Part shown: positions 7,053 to 15,020 of the stretch, piece after piece
Layout of the letters: the number at the start of each line of letters is the position of its first letter
How positions within the stretch are numbered: the first letter of the stretch is position 1
DNA from: JACVRW01 sp035705985
Lineage (GTDB): Bacteria > Actinomycetota > Thermoleophilia > Solirubrobacterales > Thermoleophilaceae
Reading direction: 5' to 3'
DNA length: 64,000 bases
Assembly: GCA_035705985.1 (NCBI GenBank)
Contig: DASSVP010000023.1
Coordinates: forward strand, 22,812-86,811
Program-made: the position numbers and the translations under genes
Notes under the pieces: model-generated
What the model was told of the DNA's origin: nothing
Seen by the model: the letters and a program-made list of their open reading frames with translations, nothing else
Databases searched by the model: none

Positions 7053-8018
7053 CTAGGCGTAGCGCTCCACCACGCCGTCCGCGACCAGCATCAGCGCAGC
7101 CGTGCGCGGCTCCGAAAGCTCGATCTCGCCCAGAACGGCCTTCGCTTCCGCCACGTAGGCGAGCGCTTGGTCGCGTGCCTGCCCCAGCGCGCCCGTGGCG
7201 GCAATGCGGTCGCAGACGGCCGCTGCCTCCTCGGCGCAGCGCACGCTCCCGGTGAGTGAGGGGTCCTCGCGGCGCGCGAGTATGAGCGGCAGCGTCACCG
7301 TGCCGTCGAAGAGGTCAGCGCCGCGCGGCTTGCCGGTGCGCTCCGGCGGCCCGGACACGTCGAGCACGTCGTCGAGCATCTGGAAGGCCACGCCGAGCCG
7401 CTCACCAAAACGGCCCAGCTCGTCCGCCAGCTCGGGGCGGCCCCCGAACAACGCTCCCAGGCGGCACGATGCGTCGAACAGACTGGCTGTCTTCAAACGG
7501 CACCGCTCGAGGTAGCGGTCCTCGGACACGTCGGGGTTGAACGCGTCGTCGCGCTGCATGAGCTCGCCCCGGGCAAGGGCGGAGGAGGCCGAAGAGAGCA
7601 CCCGTACCGCATCCGGGCTGGCGGTGGCGGCGAGCTCGGCGAAGGCGCGCGAGAAGAGCAGATCGCCCGTGGCGGTGGCCTCAGCGCGGCCGCCCTTCGC
7701 AAAGACCGTCGGCCGCCCGCGGCGCAGGTCGGCGCCGTCGAGCACGTCGTCGTGGACGAGCGTCGCCATGTGGAGCAGCTCCACGGCCACGGCGGCCACC
7801 ACCAGGCTGTCGTCCGGCTCCGCCGCGCACAGGAAGACGAGCACCGGGCGCAGGCGCTTGCCGCCCGCGGACAGCGTGTTCTCGGCGTGCCCGCCGAGCA
7901 GCTCGCCATGGCCCTGCACGATCTCGCCGAGTCGCTCCTCGGCCCGCTCCAGGAGGCGCGCCAGCTCCGGGCCGCCCGCGGCGAGCACGGCGCCGAGCTG
8001 TGCCTGCGCGGTGTTCAA
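7053..8018 (-). CDS. Polyprenyl diphosphate synthase (menaquinone side chain)
   Basis: 321 residues of the trans-isoprenyl diphosphate synthase family. The first aspartate-rich motif is LVHDDVLDGADLRRG and the second FQMLDDVLDVSG; GGKRLRPVL and GRPTVFAKGG are also conserved. A small residue pattern before the first motif (LLHMATLVHDD) suits medium to long chains such as the heptaprenyl to nonaprenyl tails of menaquinone. The start is TTG at 8018, overlapping the TGA of the methyltransferase (TTGA); upstream in-frame codons belong to the antisense of other genes. Overlap with menG supports a quinone role. Chain length cannot be read off. Confidence 0.88.
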   Translation of the reverse strand: MNTAQAQLGAVLAAGGPELARLLERAEERLGEIVQGHGELLGGHAENTLSAGGKRLRPVLVFLCAAEPDDSLVVAAVAVELLHMATLVHDDVLDGADLRRGRPTVFAKGGRAEATATGDLLFSRAFAELAATASPDAVRVLSSASSALARGELMQRDDAFNPDVSEDRYLERCRLKTASLFDASCRLGALFGGRPELADELGRFGERLGVAFQMLDDVLDVSGPPERTGKPRGADLFDGTVTLPLILARREDPSLTGSVRCAEEAAAVCDRIAATGALGQARDQALAYVAEAKAVLGEIELSEPRTAALMLVADGVVERYA

Positions 8019-8710
8019 CGCCTCGTCCCCGAATGGATCGCGATGATGCCTCCCGCAGTGAGCAGCCAGCGGACCTCTTCGAGCCCGGCGGCGGCCATGC
8101 GCGCCGCGAGCTCCTCCGGCCCGGGGAAACGCCGCACGCTGCTCGGCAGGTAGGTGTAGGCGTCCGGGTCGCCGGCCAGGCGCCCGAGCGCGGGCACGAC
8201 GGTGTCGAACCAGGCGCGGAAGAACCACGAGAGCGGCGGCTTCTGCGGCGTGGTGATCTCCAGCACCACCACCCGCCCGCCGGGCTTGGTCACGCGCGCC
8301 ATCTCCGCCAGCCCGCGGTCGAGGTCGGAGAGGTTGCGGGCGCCGAAGCCTACGGTCACGGCGTCGAAGCTCGCATCGGCGTGGCGCAGCTCGAGCGCGT
8401 CGCCCTCCTCGAAGGCGAGGCCCGGCGCCTTCTGGCGCGCCAGCTCGAGCATCGCCGGCGCGAAGTCCACGCCGGTCACCTCCGCGCCGCGGCGCGCGAG
8501 CTCCACCGCGAGGTCACCGGTTCCGGTGGCGACGTCGAGCGCGATCGAGCCCGGTCCCACCCGCGCGAGGTCGGCGGCCCGCTCGCGCCAGCGGTGGTGC
8601 ATCCCCGCCGTCATGACCGAGTTCATGCGGTCGTAGACGCGCGCGATGCGGTCGAACATCGCCCTCACCTGCGTGTCCGGGAGGGTGCCCGACGCGGGCG
8701 AGGGGGTCAC
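8015..8710 (-). CDS. menG: Demethylmenaquinone methyltransferase (MenG/UbiE)
   Basis: 231 residues. Class I SAM-methyltransferase motifs are ALDVATGTGDLAVELARRG (motif I) and VTVGFGARNLSDLDRGLAEMARVTKPGGRVVVLEIT; the N-terminal MFDRIARVYDRMNSVMTAGMHHRWR and the later FRAWFDTVVPALGRL are specific to the UbiE/MenG family. It performs the last step of menaquinone synthesis, C-methylation of demethylmenaquinone. GTG at 8710 overlaps the TGA of qcrC as GTGA, and its own stop overlaps the polyprenyl synthase start, so quinol oxidation and quinone synthesis are cotranscribed. Confidence 0.93.
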   Translation of the reverse strand: MTPSPASGTLPDTQVRAMFDRIARVYDRMNSVMTAGMHHRWRERAADLARVGPGSIALDVATGTGDLAVELARRGAEVTGVDFAPAMLELARQKAPGLAFEEGDALELRHADASFDAVTVGFGARNLSDLDRGLAEMARVTKPGGRVVVLEITTPQKPPLSWFFRAWFDTVVPALGRLAGDPDAYTYLPSSVRRFPGPEELAARMAAAGLEEVRWLLTAGGIIAIHSGTRR

Positions 8711-9420
8711 TCGCCCCTGAGCGACGCGACGTACTCGACGAGCTGGTTGAACTGCTCGGGGTTCTCCTCGCGCATCTGCCGGTAGGGCGGCATCGGGGGG
8801 GTGGGGTTCACGAGCGTCCGCGCGATCGCGTCCTTGCCGAGCCGCTGGCCGACCGTCGTCAGGTTCGGCCCCAGCGTGTTGCCGTTCTCGCCGATCTTGT
8901 GGCAGCCGAGGCACCCTGACGACGCCGTGACCGCCTGCCCCTCCTCCAGCCCCGGCGGCGCGGGCTGGTCGATCTCGGTCGGCGACCCCGCCAGCGCACC
9001 CAGGACGGTGAGGTAGGCCATCGCCGCGATGGTCGCGATGCCGGCCGTGGTGGCGATCGGGCGCCGCAGCGGATTGCGCTCGGGCCCGCGGTCGAAGAAC
9101 GGCAGCAGGAGCAGCAGCATGAGGCAGATCGTCGGGATCCCGATCGTCGCCATGAAGACGAGCTCCGGCGGCTTCACCACGCGCAGCAGCTCGAACAGGA
9201 AGAAGAAGTACCACTCCGGCCGCGGGGTGTAGGTCGTGGTGGTCGGGTCTGCCTTCGGGCCGAGCTCGGCGCCGAGCAGGATCGACATGAGGATGATCAC
9301 GCCCAGCGTGACGCACGCCATGATCGAGTCCTTGGCGATCGCGTAGGGGAAGAACGGCTTCCCCTGGTTCTTCAGGATCGAGTACTCGCGGAGGTACTGC
9401 TCCTTCTCGCGCGCGTCCAT
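8707..9420 (-). CDS. qcrC: Menaquinol:cytochrome c reductase subunit QcrC (cytochrome b subunit IV fused to cytochrome c)
   Basis: 237 residues in two parts. Residues about 1-145 are the C-terminal part of cytochrome b (subunit IV) with three membrane helices and the Qo-site PEWY motif (RPEWYFFFLFELLRVVKPPE). Residues about 160-237 are a class I cytochrome c domain with the haem-binding CLGCH and a distal Met candidate in PTPPMPPYRQM. This fusion is the arrangement known for Bacillus QcrC, not the dihaem QcrC of classical actinobacterial QcrCAB. It lies directly after qcrB and before menG. Confidence 0.9.
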   Translation of the reverse strand: MDAREKEQYLREYSILKNQGKPFFPYAIAKDSIMACVTLGVIILMSILLGAELGPKADPTTTTYTPRPEWYFFFLFELLRVVKPPELVFMATIGIPTICLMLLLLLPFFDRGPERNPLRRPIATTAGIATIAAMAYLTVLGALAGSPTEIDQPAPPGLEEGQAVTASSGCLGCHKIGENGNTLGPNLTTVGQRLGKDAIARTLVNPTPPMPPYRQMREENPEQFNQLVEYVASLRGE

Positions 9421-9423
9421 CCG

Positions 9424-10254
9424 TCAGACCTCCTCTCTCAGGAGGTCCTTCTTCTCGGCCTTGAGCCACGGCGGCGCGGTCGTGCCGAGCTTGGCCACGA
9501 GATAGAGGTGGGCGCCGATCAGAGCGGCGATCAGCCCCGGCACCGCGAGCATGTGCAACGCGTAGAAGCGCGTGATCGTGGTGGGCCCGAACTCGCTGCC
9601 CACGCGGAGGAAGTCGGCGAGGTACGGCCCGACGATCGGGCCCGACGAGTTCAGGTTCACCGCCACCACCGTCGCCCAGAAGGAGCGCTGGTCGAACGGG
9701 AGCAGGTAGCCGGTGAGGCCCATCACCAGCGTCAGCACGATCAGCACGACGCCGATCACCCAGTTCAGCTCGCGCGGGTACTTGTACGCGCCGAAGAAGA
9801 AGACCCTCCCCATGTGGAGGAAGATCAGGATGATCATCACCGTCGAGCCCCACTTGTGCATGCCGCGGACGAACTCGCCGAGGAACACCTCGTTGGTGAT
9901 GCGTGACGCGGACTCGTAGGCGCGCGTCGGATCCGGCTCGTAGTACATCGCCAGGAACACGCCCGTCACCGCCTGCGACAGGAAGGCGAACATGGTGGCC
10001 GAGCCGAGCGTGTAGTACCAGTTGGTGCCCTTGGGGACCTTGCGGTAGAGGAAGCCCCGCAGGAAGGGGCTCGCGCCGGTCCGCTCATCGAGCCATCCGA
10101 CGACGCTCGCCGCGCCCTCGACGGCCTGGTCCTTGGCGGTCGGCTTCGTGGCCGGCCCTCCGTTCCGGCCCGGCGCGCCGTTGCGGCCGTTCTCACCGGG
10201 CCGCGGCGGGCTGCGGCGCAGGGCTCTCGGCAGCGGGGGCGAGGGCAGCTTCAC
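9424..10254 (-). CDS. qcrB: Menaquinol:cytochrome c reductase cytochrome b6-like subunit QcrB
   Basis: 276 residues. After a Pro/Gly/Asn-rich N-terminal tail of about 45 residues come four membrane helices. Haem ligands are two His pairs: RGMHKWGSTVMIILIFLHMGR (13 residues between the two His) and YALHMLAVPGLIAALIGAH (14 between), the spacing of b6-type and Bacillus QcrB proteins. GLTGYLLPFDQRSFWAT is the conserved region around the Qi/Qo sites. The GTG start overlaps the stop of qcrA (GTGA). It is the N-terminal half of a split cytochrome b; the other half is in QcrC. Confidence 0.93.
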   Translation of the reverse strand: MKLPSPPLPRALRRSPPRPGENGRNGAPGRNGGPATKPTAKDQAVEGAASVVGWLDERTGASPFLRGFLYRKVPKGTNWYYTLGSATMFAFLSQAVTGVFLAMYYEPDPTRAYESASRITNEVFLGEFVRGMHKWGSTVMIILIFLHMGRVFFFGAYKYPRELNWVIGVVLIVLTLVMGLTGYLLPFDQRSFWATVVAVNLNSSGPIVGPYLADFLRVGSEFGPTTITRFYALHMLAVPGLIAALIGAHLYLVAKLGTTAPPWLKAEKKDLLREEV

Positions 10255-10916
10255 GTCGTCGGCCTCGGCGGGTAAAGGTACTTCCAGAGCCCGTCGAGGT
10301 GGTTCGACGGGTCACGCGGGGGGAAGCGCTCGAGCTCGGAGTTGAGCGAGAAGCGCTGGCCGACCTCCACCCGGCCCTCCACCACGCGCGTCTCGAAGCG
10401 GTCCAGCGGGCGCACGGGCGGCCCGCCCTCGACCTTGCCCTGAGAGTCGTAGACGCCGCCATGGCACGGGCAGACGAACTTCTGCGAGGCCTGGATGTAG
10501 CGGACCGGGCAGCCCAGGTGGGCACAGCGGGTGGAGATCGCGACATAGGGCTGCTCGGACTTGCCGGGCGCGCTGTCGACCTCCGGGTCCCACTTCCGCA
10601 CGTAGACGGTCGCCTTGCCGGCATCGCCGATCTTCGGATCGATGTTGTGCACCCGCTGCACGTAGGCGGTGGTGCTGAAATCGTCCTCGGGGCCGAGGTC
10701 CTGCCAGGTGTCCGGCACGGTCTCCTCGAAGAGCGGGCCGAGCGCGAAGCCGAGGCCGGGCAGCGCGAACGCCATCGTCGCGATGCCGCCGGCGGCGAGC
10801 GCGGTGCCCTCCATCAGGCGACGGCGGGTGACGGTCTCGCCCTCCCACGCGCCGGCGATCCCGCGACCCTCGGTGTAGCGGGACTTCTTGTCGAACTTCT
10901 TGGGTGAGTCGGCCAC
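10251..10916 (-). CDS. qcrA: Rieske iron-sulfur subunit QcrA of menaquinol:cytochrome c reductase
   Basis: 221 residues. The 2Fe-2S ligands are in CAHLGCPV (Cys, His) and CPCHGGVYD (Cys, His), the Rieske boxes; both boxes also contain the disulfide cysteines. The N-terminal region has a twin-arginine signal anchor, TRRRLMEGTALAAGGIA, consistent with Tat export by the TatA/TatC proteins encoded about 5 kb away. First gene of qcrA-qcrB-qcrC-menG-polyprenyl synthase. Confidence 0.95.
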   Translation of the reverse strand: MADSPKKFDKKSRYTEGRGIAGAWEGETVTRRRLMEGTALAAGGIATMAFALPGLGFALGPLFEETVPDTWQDLGPEDDFSTTAYVQRVHNIDPKIGDAGKATVYVRKWDPEVDSAPGKSEQPYVAISTRCAHLGCPVRYIQASQKFVCPCHGGVYDSQGKVEGGPPVRPLDRFETRVVEGRVEVGQRFSLNSELERFPPRDPSNHLDGLWKYLYPPRPTT

Positions 10917-10964
10917 GGGTGAGCTAGGGATTCTGGCGATCGCTGCGCCCTAGTGCCAACATGG

Positions 10965-11345
10965 TTACGTAGCGCACGAGCGGGCGCGGGAGCCTATCGA
11001 TTCCCAGAGCGCCTCGGCGTCCGCGGGACGGCCCTCGGCCTGCGCCTGCGCCGACGCCGAGATGAGGTCCGCCAGCGCCGCGACGGCCTGCAGATCGCCC
11101 GCTTCGGCGAGCCGGGCGAGGCCGAGCGCGTAGAGCGCGTCGCCGGCGAGGAGGCGCAGGTCCCGGTCCATCCCGGCGAACGCGCGCGGCTCGCCGTAGT
11201 GCATGAGATAGCCCTCGTGGACCGCCTCGAGCACGAAGCCGCGCGGACCGTCCACGTCTCCGAAGCGGCCCGGGCCGGGATCGTCGACGGCGTACGAGCC
11301 GAACGCGGGGTCTGCGGCCTCGATCAGCTCGGCGAGCGCGCTCAC
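10965..11345 (-). CDS. Conserved hypothetical protein downstream of hemL
   Basis: 126 residues, all helical in appearance (ALAELIEAADPAFG; LRLLAGDALYALGLARLAEAGDLQAVAALADLISASAQAQAEGR), with no signal peptide, membrane segment or metal motif. The GTG start overlaps the hemL stop as GTGA, so it is translationally coupled to tetrapyrrole synthesis, and it is followed by the qcr operon after 48 bases. The phrase LLAGDALYALGLARLAE is reminiscent of helical, all-alpha regulatory or polyprenyl-synthase-like proteins, but I do not assign a family. Confidence 0.7.
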   Translation of the reverse strand: MSALAELIEAADPAFGSYAVDDPGPGRFGDVDGPRGFVLEAVHEGYLMHYGEPRAFAGMDRDLRLLAGDALYALGLARLAEAGDLQAVAALADLISASAQAQAEGRPADAEALWESIGSRARSCAT

Positions 11346-12604
11346 AAGTCCGCGAGCACCTCGCGGGCCGCCTCGACGGTGCGCTCGACGTGCGCGTCCG
11401 TGTGCGCGAGCGACGGGAACCAGGCCTCGAACTGCGACGGCGGCAGGTACACGCCGCGCTCCAGCATCCCGCGGCAGAAGGCGGCGTGCGCCTCGAGGTC
11501 GCAGGCCTTCGCCTGCACGTAGTCCCGCGGTGGTTCGGGGGCGAAGAACAGCGTGAGAAGACCCGGCGCCTGCACCGCGCTGACGCGAGCTCCCAGACCC
11601 TGCAGGCCCGCCGCAAGCCGCTCGGTCAGCTCCTCCAGCCGGGCGTACGCGTCCTCGTCGAGAAGCCTCAATGTCGCGAGTCCCGCCGCCGTGGCGAGCG
11701 GATTTCCGGAGAGGGTCCCCGCCTGGTACACGTCCCCCGACGGTGCGACTTGCTCCATCAGGTCGCGACGTCCGGCATAGGCCGCAGCGGGAAGTCCCCC
11801 GCCGACGATCTTCCCGAGGATGGTTAGGTCGGGAATCACGTTCTCGCGCTCCTGCGCCCCGCCGCGCGCGACTCGGAAGCCCGTGATCACCTCGTCGAAG
11901 ATCAGCAGCGCCCCCGTCCTGTCCGCGTAGTCGCGGAGCCGCCGAAGGTAACCGTTGCGGGGCGGGACCAGCCCCATGTTCGCGGGATACGGCTCGCAGA
12001 TGACCGCTGCGGCCTCGACGTCGGGCAGGTCGCCGTTCCAGGGCACGATCACCGTGTCCGCCGCCTGGGCCTCCGTGACTCCCGGGCTGGCGGGGATCGC
12101 GTGCGTCGCGAGGCCGGAGCCGGCGTCGGCGAGCAGCCCGTCCACGTGGCCGTGGTAGGCGCCCGCGAACTTCACGATCTTGTCGCGGCCGGTGGCCGCG
12201 CGGGCCAGGCGGATCGCGCTCATCGAGGCCTCGGTGCCGGACGAGGTCATACGCACCATCTCCGCGGACGGCACGCGCTCCACGATCTGCGCGGCCAGCT
12301 CCACCTCCGCCTCGGTGGGTGCGCCGAAGCTCGTCCCGGCCGCGGCCGCCGCGCTCACGGCGGACACGACCTCGGGATGCACGTGGCCCACGATCAGCGG
12401 GCCCCAGGACATCATCCAGTCCAGGTAGCGGTTGCCGTCCACGTCCACCAGCTCGGCGCCCTCGCCGCGGGCCACGAAGATCGGGTCTCGGCCGATGGAG
12501 CGCATCGCGCGAACGGGCGAGTTCACCCCGCCCGGCAGCAGCTCGAGGGCGCGGTCGTAGGCTGCGGCCGACCGATCGGCCGCTACGCGTGCTCCGCTTC
12601 CCAC
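11342..12604 (-). CDS. hemL: Glutamate-1-semialdehyde 2,1-aminomutase
   Basis: 420 residues. LLPGGVNSPVRAM at the N-terminus, TSSGTEASMSAIRLARAATGR, the PLP-binding lysine in DLTILGKIVGGGLPAAAYAGRR, FDEVITGFRVARGG and AGTLSGNPLATAAGLATL are HemL signatures and separate it from other class III aminotransferases. It converts glutamate-1-semialdehyde to 5-aminolevulinate. The GTG at 12604 is the best start, 24 residues before PGGVNSP as in the family; it overlaps the previous gene by 22 bases. It lies in the hemB-ahbAB-hemL run. Confidence 0.94.
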   Translation of the reverse strand: MGSGARVAADRSAAAYDRALELLPGGVNSPVRAMRSIGRDPIFVARGEGAELVDVDGNRYLDWMMSWGPLIVGHVHPEVVSAVSAAAAAGTSFGAPTEAEVELAAQIVERVPSAEMVRMTSSGTEASMSAIRLARAATGRDKIVKFAGAYHGHVDGLLADAGSGLATHAIPASPGVTEAQAADTVIVPWNGDLPDVEAAAVICEPYPANMGLVPPRNGYLRRLRDYADRTGALLIFDEVITGFRVARGGAQERENVIPDLTILGKIVGGGLPAAAYAGRRDLMEQVAPSGDVYQAGTLSGNPLATAAGLATLRLLDEDAYARLEELTERLAAGLQGLGARVSAVQAPGLLTLFFAPEPPRDYVQAKACDLEAHAAFCRGMLERGVYLPPSQFEAWFPSLAHTDAHVERTVEAAREVLADL

Positions 12605-13653
12605 CGCTTGTGGTCGTCCGTGAAATAGCGAAGGCGGGTCTTCTTGAACTCGGTGGAGGAGTAGAGCGTGCGCCGCTCCTCGATGCCGGTGTCCGCGGCG
12701 ATCGAGTCGAGGATCGCGTCGCACTCCTCCTTCGAGCGGCCGTGCGCCATCGTGAAGACCGAGTATGGCCAGTCGGCGTAGGTCGGCCGCTGGTAGCAGT
12801 GCGAGATGCCGCGGAAGGACGCCATGCGCGGGCCGATCTCGAGGATCCGTTCCTCCGGGACCTTCCAGACGCCCATGCCGTTGGCGGAGAAGCCGGCCCG
12901 CCGGTGGAAGAGGATCGCGGCCACGCGGCGCAGTGCTCGGCGCTCCTTCATCGACTCGAGGTGCCCCAGCAGCTCGCCCTGCGAGCTCCCGAGCTCCGCC
13001 GCGGCGCGCGCGAACGGCTCGGACACGACCTCCATCGGCCCCTGGGCGGCGCGGATGACCGCTATGTCGCGGTCCGACAGCTCGACTGCCTCGGGCTCCC
13101 GGTGGTCCACGGCCTCGGCCGCCGCCGCTAGCGTCTCCGTGCCCTTCTCCATCTCGAGGTCCATGCGGATCTTGAACAGGCGCAGGGTCGGCAGCTGGCG
13201 CACGGACTCCGCTCCGGTCAACCGCTGGAGCACGTCCAGGGTCCCGTCGAGACCCAACCGCGAGCCGGGCTCGGTGGCGATCGTGAACCAGAGGTTGAAG
13301 TCGTGGTCGCGCAGGTAGTTGTGCGAGACGCCCGGGTGCGAGTTGATGATCTTGGCCGCGCGCCACGGGTTCTCCGGATCGACCCTCGCCGCCACGAGCA
13401 TCGAGCTGTACCCGAGCACGCGTGTGTCGAAGATCGGCGTGATCTCGCGGATGATGCGCTCGTCCAGCAGGCGGACGGTTCGGGACAGAACCTCCTCCTC
13501 CGGGACGCCCGCCAGCTCCGCCACGTGGGCGAACGGACGCGGCGCGATCGGAAAGCTGCCCTGGAGCAGGTTGAGGAGCTTGCGGTCCAGCTCGTCGAGC
13601 GGGACGGCGGACCCGTCCTTTCGGCTCCGAACCTTCGCTATCGGCTGAGCCAC
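12583..13653 (-). CDS. AsnC/Lrp-type siroheme decarboxylase, AhbA-AhbB-like tandem fusion
   Basis: 356 residues made of two AsnC/Lrp-like halves, each a winged-helix start plus a ferredoxin-like RAM domain. Half 1 (about 15-175) begins LDELDRKLLNLLQGSFPIAPRPF and contains NYLRDHDFNLWFTIA, the AhbA/NirD-type pattern. Half 2 (about 195-350) begins LSDRDIAVIRAAQGPM and contains GISHCYQRPTYADWPYSVFTMAHGR, the AhbB/NirL-type pattern. In known systems AhbA and AhbB are separate chains that together decarboxylate siroheme in the alternative haem pathway. Position between hemB and hemL supports a tetrapyrrole role over plain transcription regulation. GTG start overlaps the hemB stop by 16 bases. Confidence 0.8.
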   Translation of the reverse strand: MAQPIAKVRSRKDGSAVPLDELDRKLLNLLQGSFPIAPRPFAHVAELAGVPEEEVLSRTVRLLDERIIREITPIFDTRVLGYSSMLVAARVDPENPWRAAKIINSHPGVSHNYLRDHDFNLWFTIATEPGSRLGLDGTLDVLQRLTGAESVRQLPTLRLFKIRMDLEMEKGTETLAAAAEAVDHREPEAVELSDRDIAVIRAAQGPMEVVSEPFARAAAELGSSQGELLGHLESMKERRALRRVAAILFHRRAGFSANGMGVWKVPEERILEIGPRMASFRGISHCYQRPTYADWPYSVFTMAHGRSKEECDAILDSIAADTGIEERRTLYSSTEFKKTRLRYFTDDHKRWEAEHA

Positions 13654-14612
13654 CGGGCCACGTCCTTCGCGTGGTAGGTGATCACGATGTCGGCGCCCGC
13701 GCGGCGGATCGCGACGAGGCTCTCCAGCACCGTGGACTGCTCGTCCAGGTAGCCGGCGGCCGCCGCGGCCTTCACCATCGCGTACTCGCCGCTCACGTTG
13801 TAGGCGGCCACGGGCACGCGCGTGGCGTCCTTCACGCGCCGGATCACGTCGAGGTAGGGGAGCGCCGGCTTCACCATGACCATGTCCGCGCCCTCCTCCA
13901 CGTCGAGCAGCGCCTCGCGCACGGCCTCGTCGGAGTTCGCGGGGTCCATCTGGTAGCTGCGCCGGTCGCCGAACGCCGGTGTGGAGCCGGCCGCCTCGCG
14001 GAACGGGCCGTAGAACGCGGAGGCGAACTTGGCGGAGTAGGCGATGATCGGCAGGTCCTTGTGGCCCTCGGCGTCGAGCTGCGAGCGCAGCGCGCCGACC
14101 CGGCCGTCCATCATGTCGCTCGGTGCGACGGCGTCGGCGCCCGAGCGGGCATGGGAGATCGCCGTCTTCGCGAGCAGCTCGAGGCTCACGTCGTTGTCGA
14201 CCGAGCCGTCGTCGAGCACCACGCCGCAGTGCCCATGCGACGTGTAGGCGCACAGGCAGACGTCCGTGATCACGAGCAGGTCCGGATGGGCGTCCTTGAG
14301 CGCGCGCACGGCGAGCTGCACGACGCCCTCGTCGTCATGGGCGCCCGAGCCCTGCTCGTCCTTCTCAGCGGGCACGCCGAACAGCAGCACGGCCGGGATG
14401 CCCAGCGAGTGCGCCTCGCCGGCCTCCTCGACCGCGTTCGAGATCGACATGCGTTCGACCCCGGGCATGGCCTCGACCGGCGTGCGGTCCTCCCCGAGCT
14501 GCACGAACATCGGCAGCACGAGGTCGGCGGGCATGAGCGTGGTCTCGCGGACGAGCTCGCGCATGACGCCGGTCTTGCGCAGGCGGCGCAGTCTTGTGGC
14601 CGGAAAGGGCAT
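13638..14612 (-). CDS. hemB: Delta-aminolevulinic acid dehydratase (porphobilinogen synthase)
   Basis: 324 residues. The zinc-cysteine cluster DVCLCAYTSHGHCG shows a zinc-dependent enzyme. The two Schiff-base lysines are in IIAYSAKFASAFYGPFR and MVMVKPALPYLDVI. SYQMDPANSDEA is also diagnostic. It condenses two 5-aminolevulinate molecules to porphobilinogen and heads the operon hemB-ahbAB-hemL, although hemL supplies its substrate. ATG start at 14612; internal starts at VMRELV are possible but shorter than the family. Confidence 0.96.
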   Translation of the reverse strand: MPFPATRLRRLRKTGVMRELVRETTLMPADLVLPMFVQLGEDRTPVEAMPGVERMSISNAVEEAGEAHSLGIPAVLLFGVPAEKDEQGSGAHDDEGVVQLAVRALKDAHPDLLVITDVCLCAYTSHGHCGVVLDDGSVDNDVSLELLAKTAISHARSGADAVAPSDMMDGRVGALRSQLDAEGHKDLPIIAYSAKFASAFYGPFREAAGSTPAFGDRRSYQMDPANSDEAVREALLDVEEGADMVMVKPALPYLDVIRRVKDATRVPVAAYNVSGEYAMVKAAAAAGYLDEQSTVLESLVAIRRAGADIVITYHAKDVARWLSR

Positions 14613-14627
14613 CTCCGGGAGTTCAGT

Positions 14628-15020
14628 CTAGGTGGCCCCGAGCGCCTGCACGGCCGCGTCGCGGTCGAGGAAGGCCTCGAGTCGCCAGATCAGTCCCTCG
14701 CGGAACTCGAGCAGGTGGTACATATCGCCCTCGATGGCGGCGCCGCTTGCGCGACCGCGGGCGCGGACCTGGATCGTGCACAGCGACCGCTCGCCCCGCT
14801 CCTCGACGCCCGTGACCCGCGTCTCGAAGGTCTCCCACTCGCCGTGGAGGTCGCGCATCCAGTCACGCAGCCCGTCGTGGCCGCGGTAGACGCCCGTGCC
14901 GATGTTCGCGCCGAGGATCGGGCGCGCCTCGCTCTCCGGGTGCGTCAGCGACACCAGCATGTCGAGATCGCGGCGCGTCCAGGCGTCGTACGCGCGGTCG
15001 ATCGTCTCCTCGCGCGTCAC
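14628..15020 (-). CDS. SnoaL-like / NTF2-fold protein
   Basis: 130 residues in the cystatin-like alpha+beta cone: an N-terminal helix with ETIDRAYDAWTRRDLDMLVSLTHPE, then GVYRGHDGLRDWMRDLHGEWE and a C-terminal beta sheet with MYHLLEFREGLIWRLEAFLDRDAA. Such proteins are ketosteroid-isomerase-like or polyketide-cyclase-like, or binding proteins of unknown ligand. The GTG start overlaps the ABC permease stop (GTGA), so it is the last gene of the exporter operon. The function is not predictable. Confidence 0.75.
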   Translation of the reverse strand: MTREETIDRAYDAWTRRDLDMLVSLTHPESEARPILGANIGTGVYRGHDGLRDWMRDLHGEWETFETRVTGVEERGERSLCTIQVRARGRASGAAIEGDMYHLLEFREGLIWRLEAFLDRDAAVQALGAT

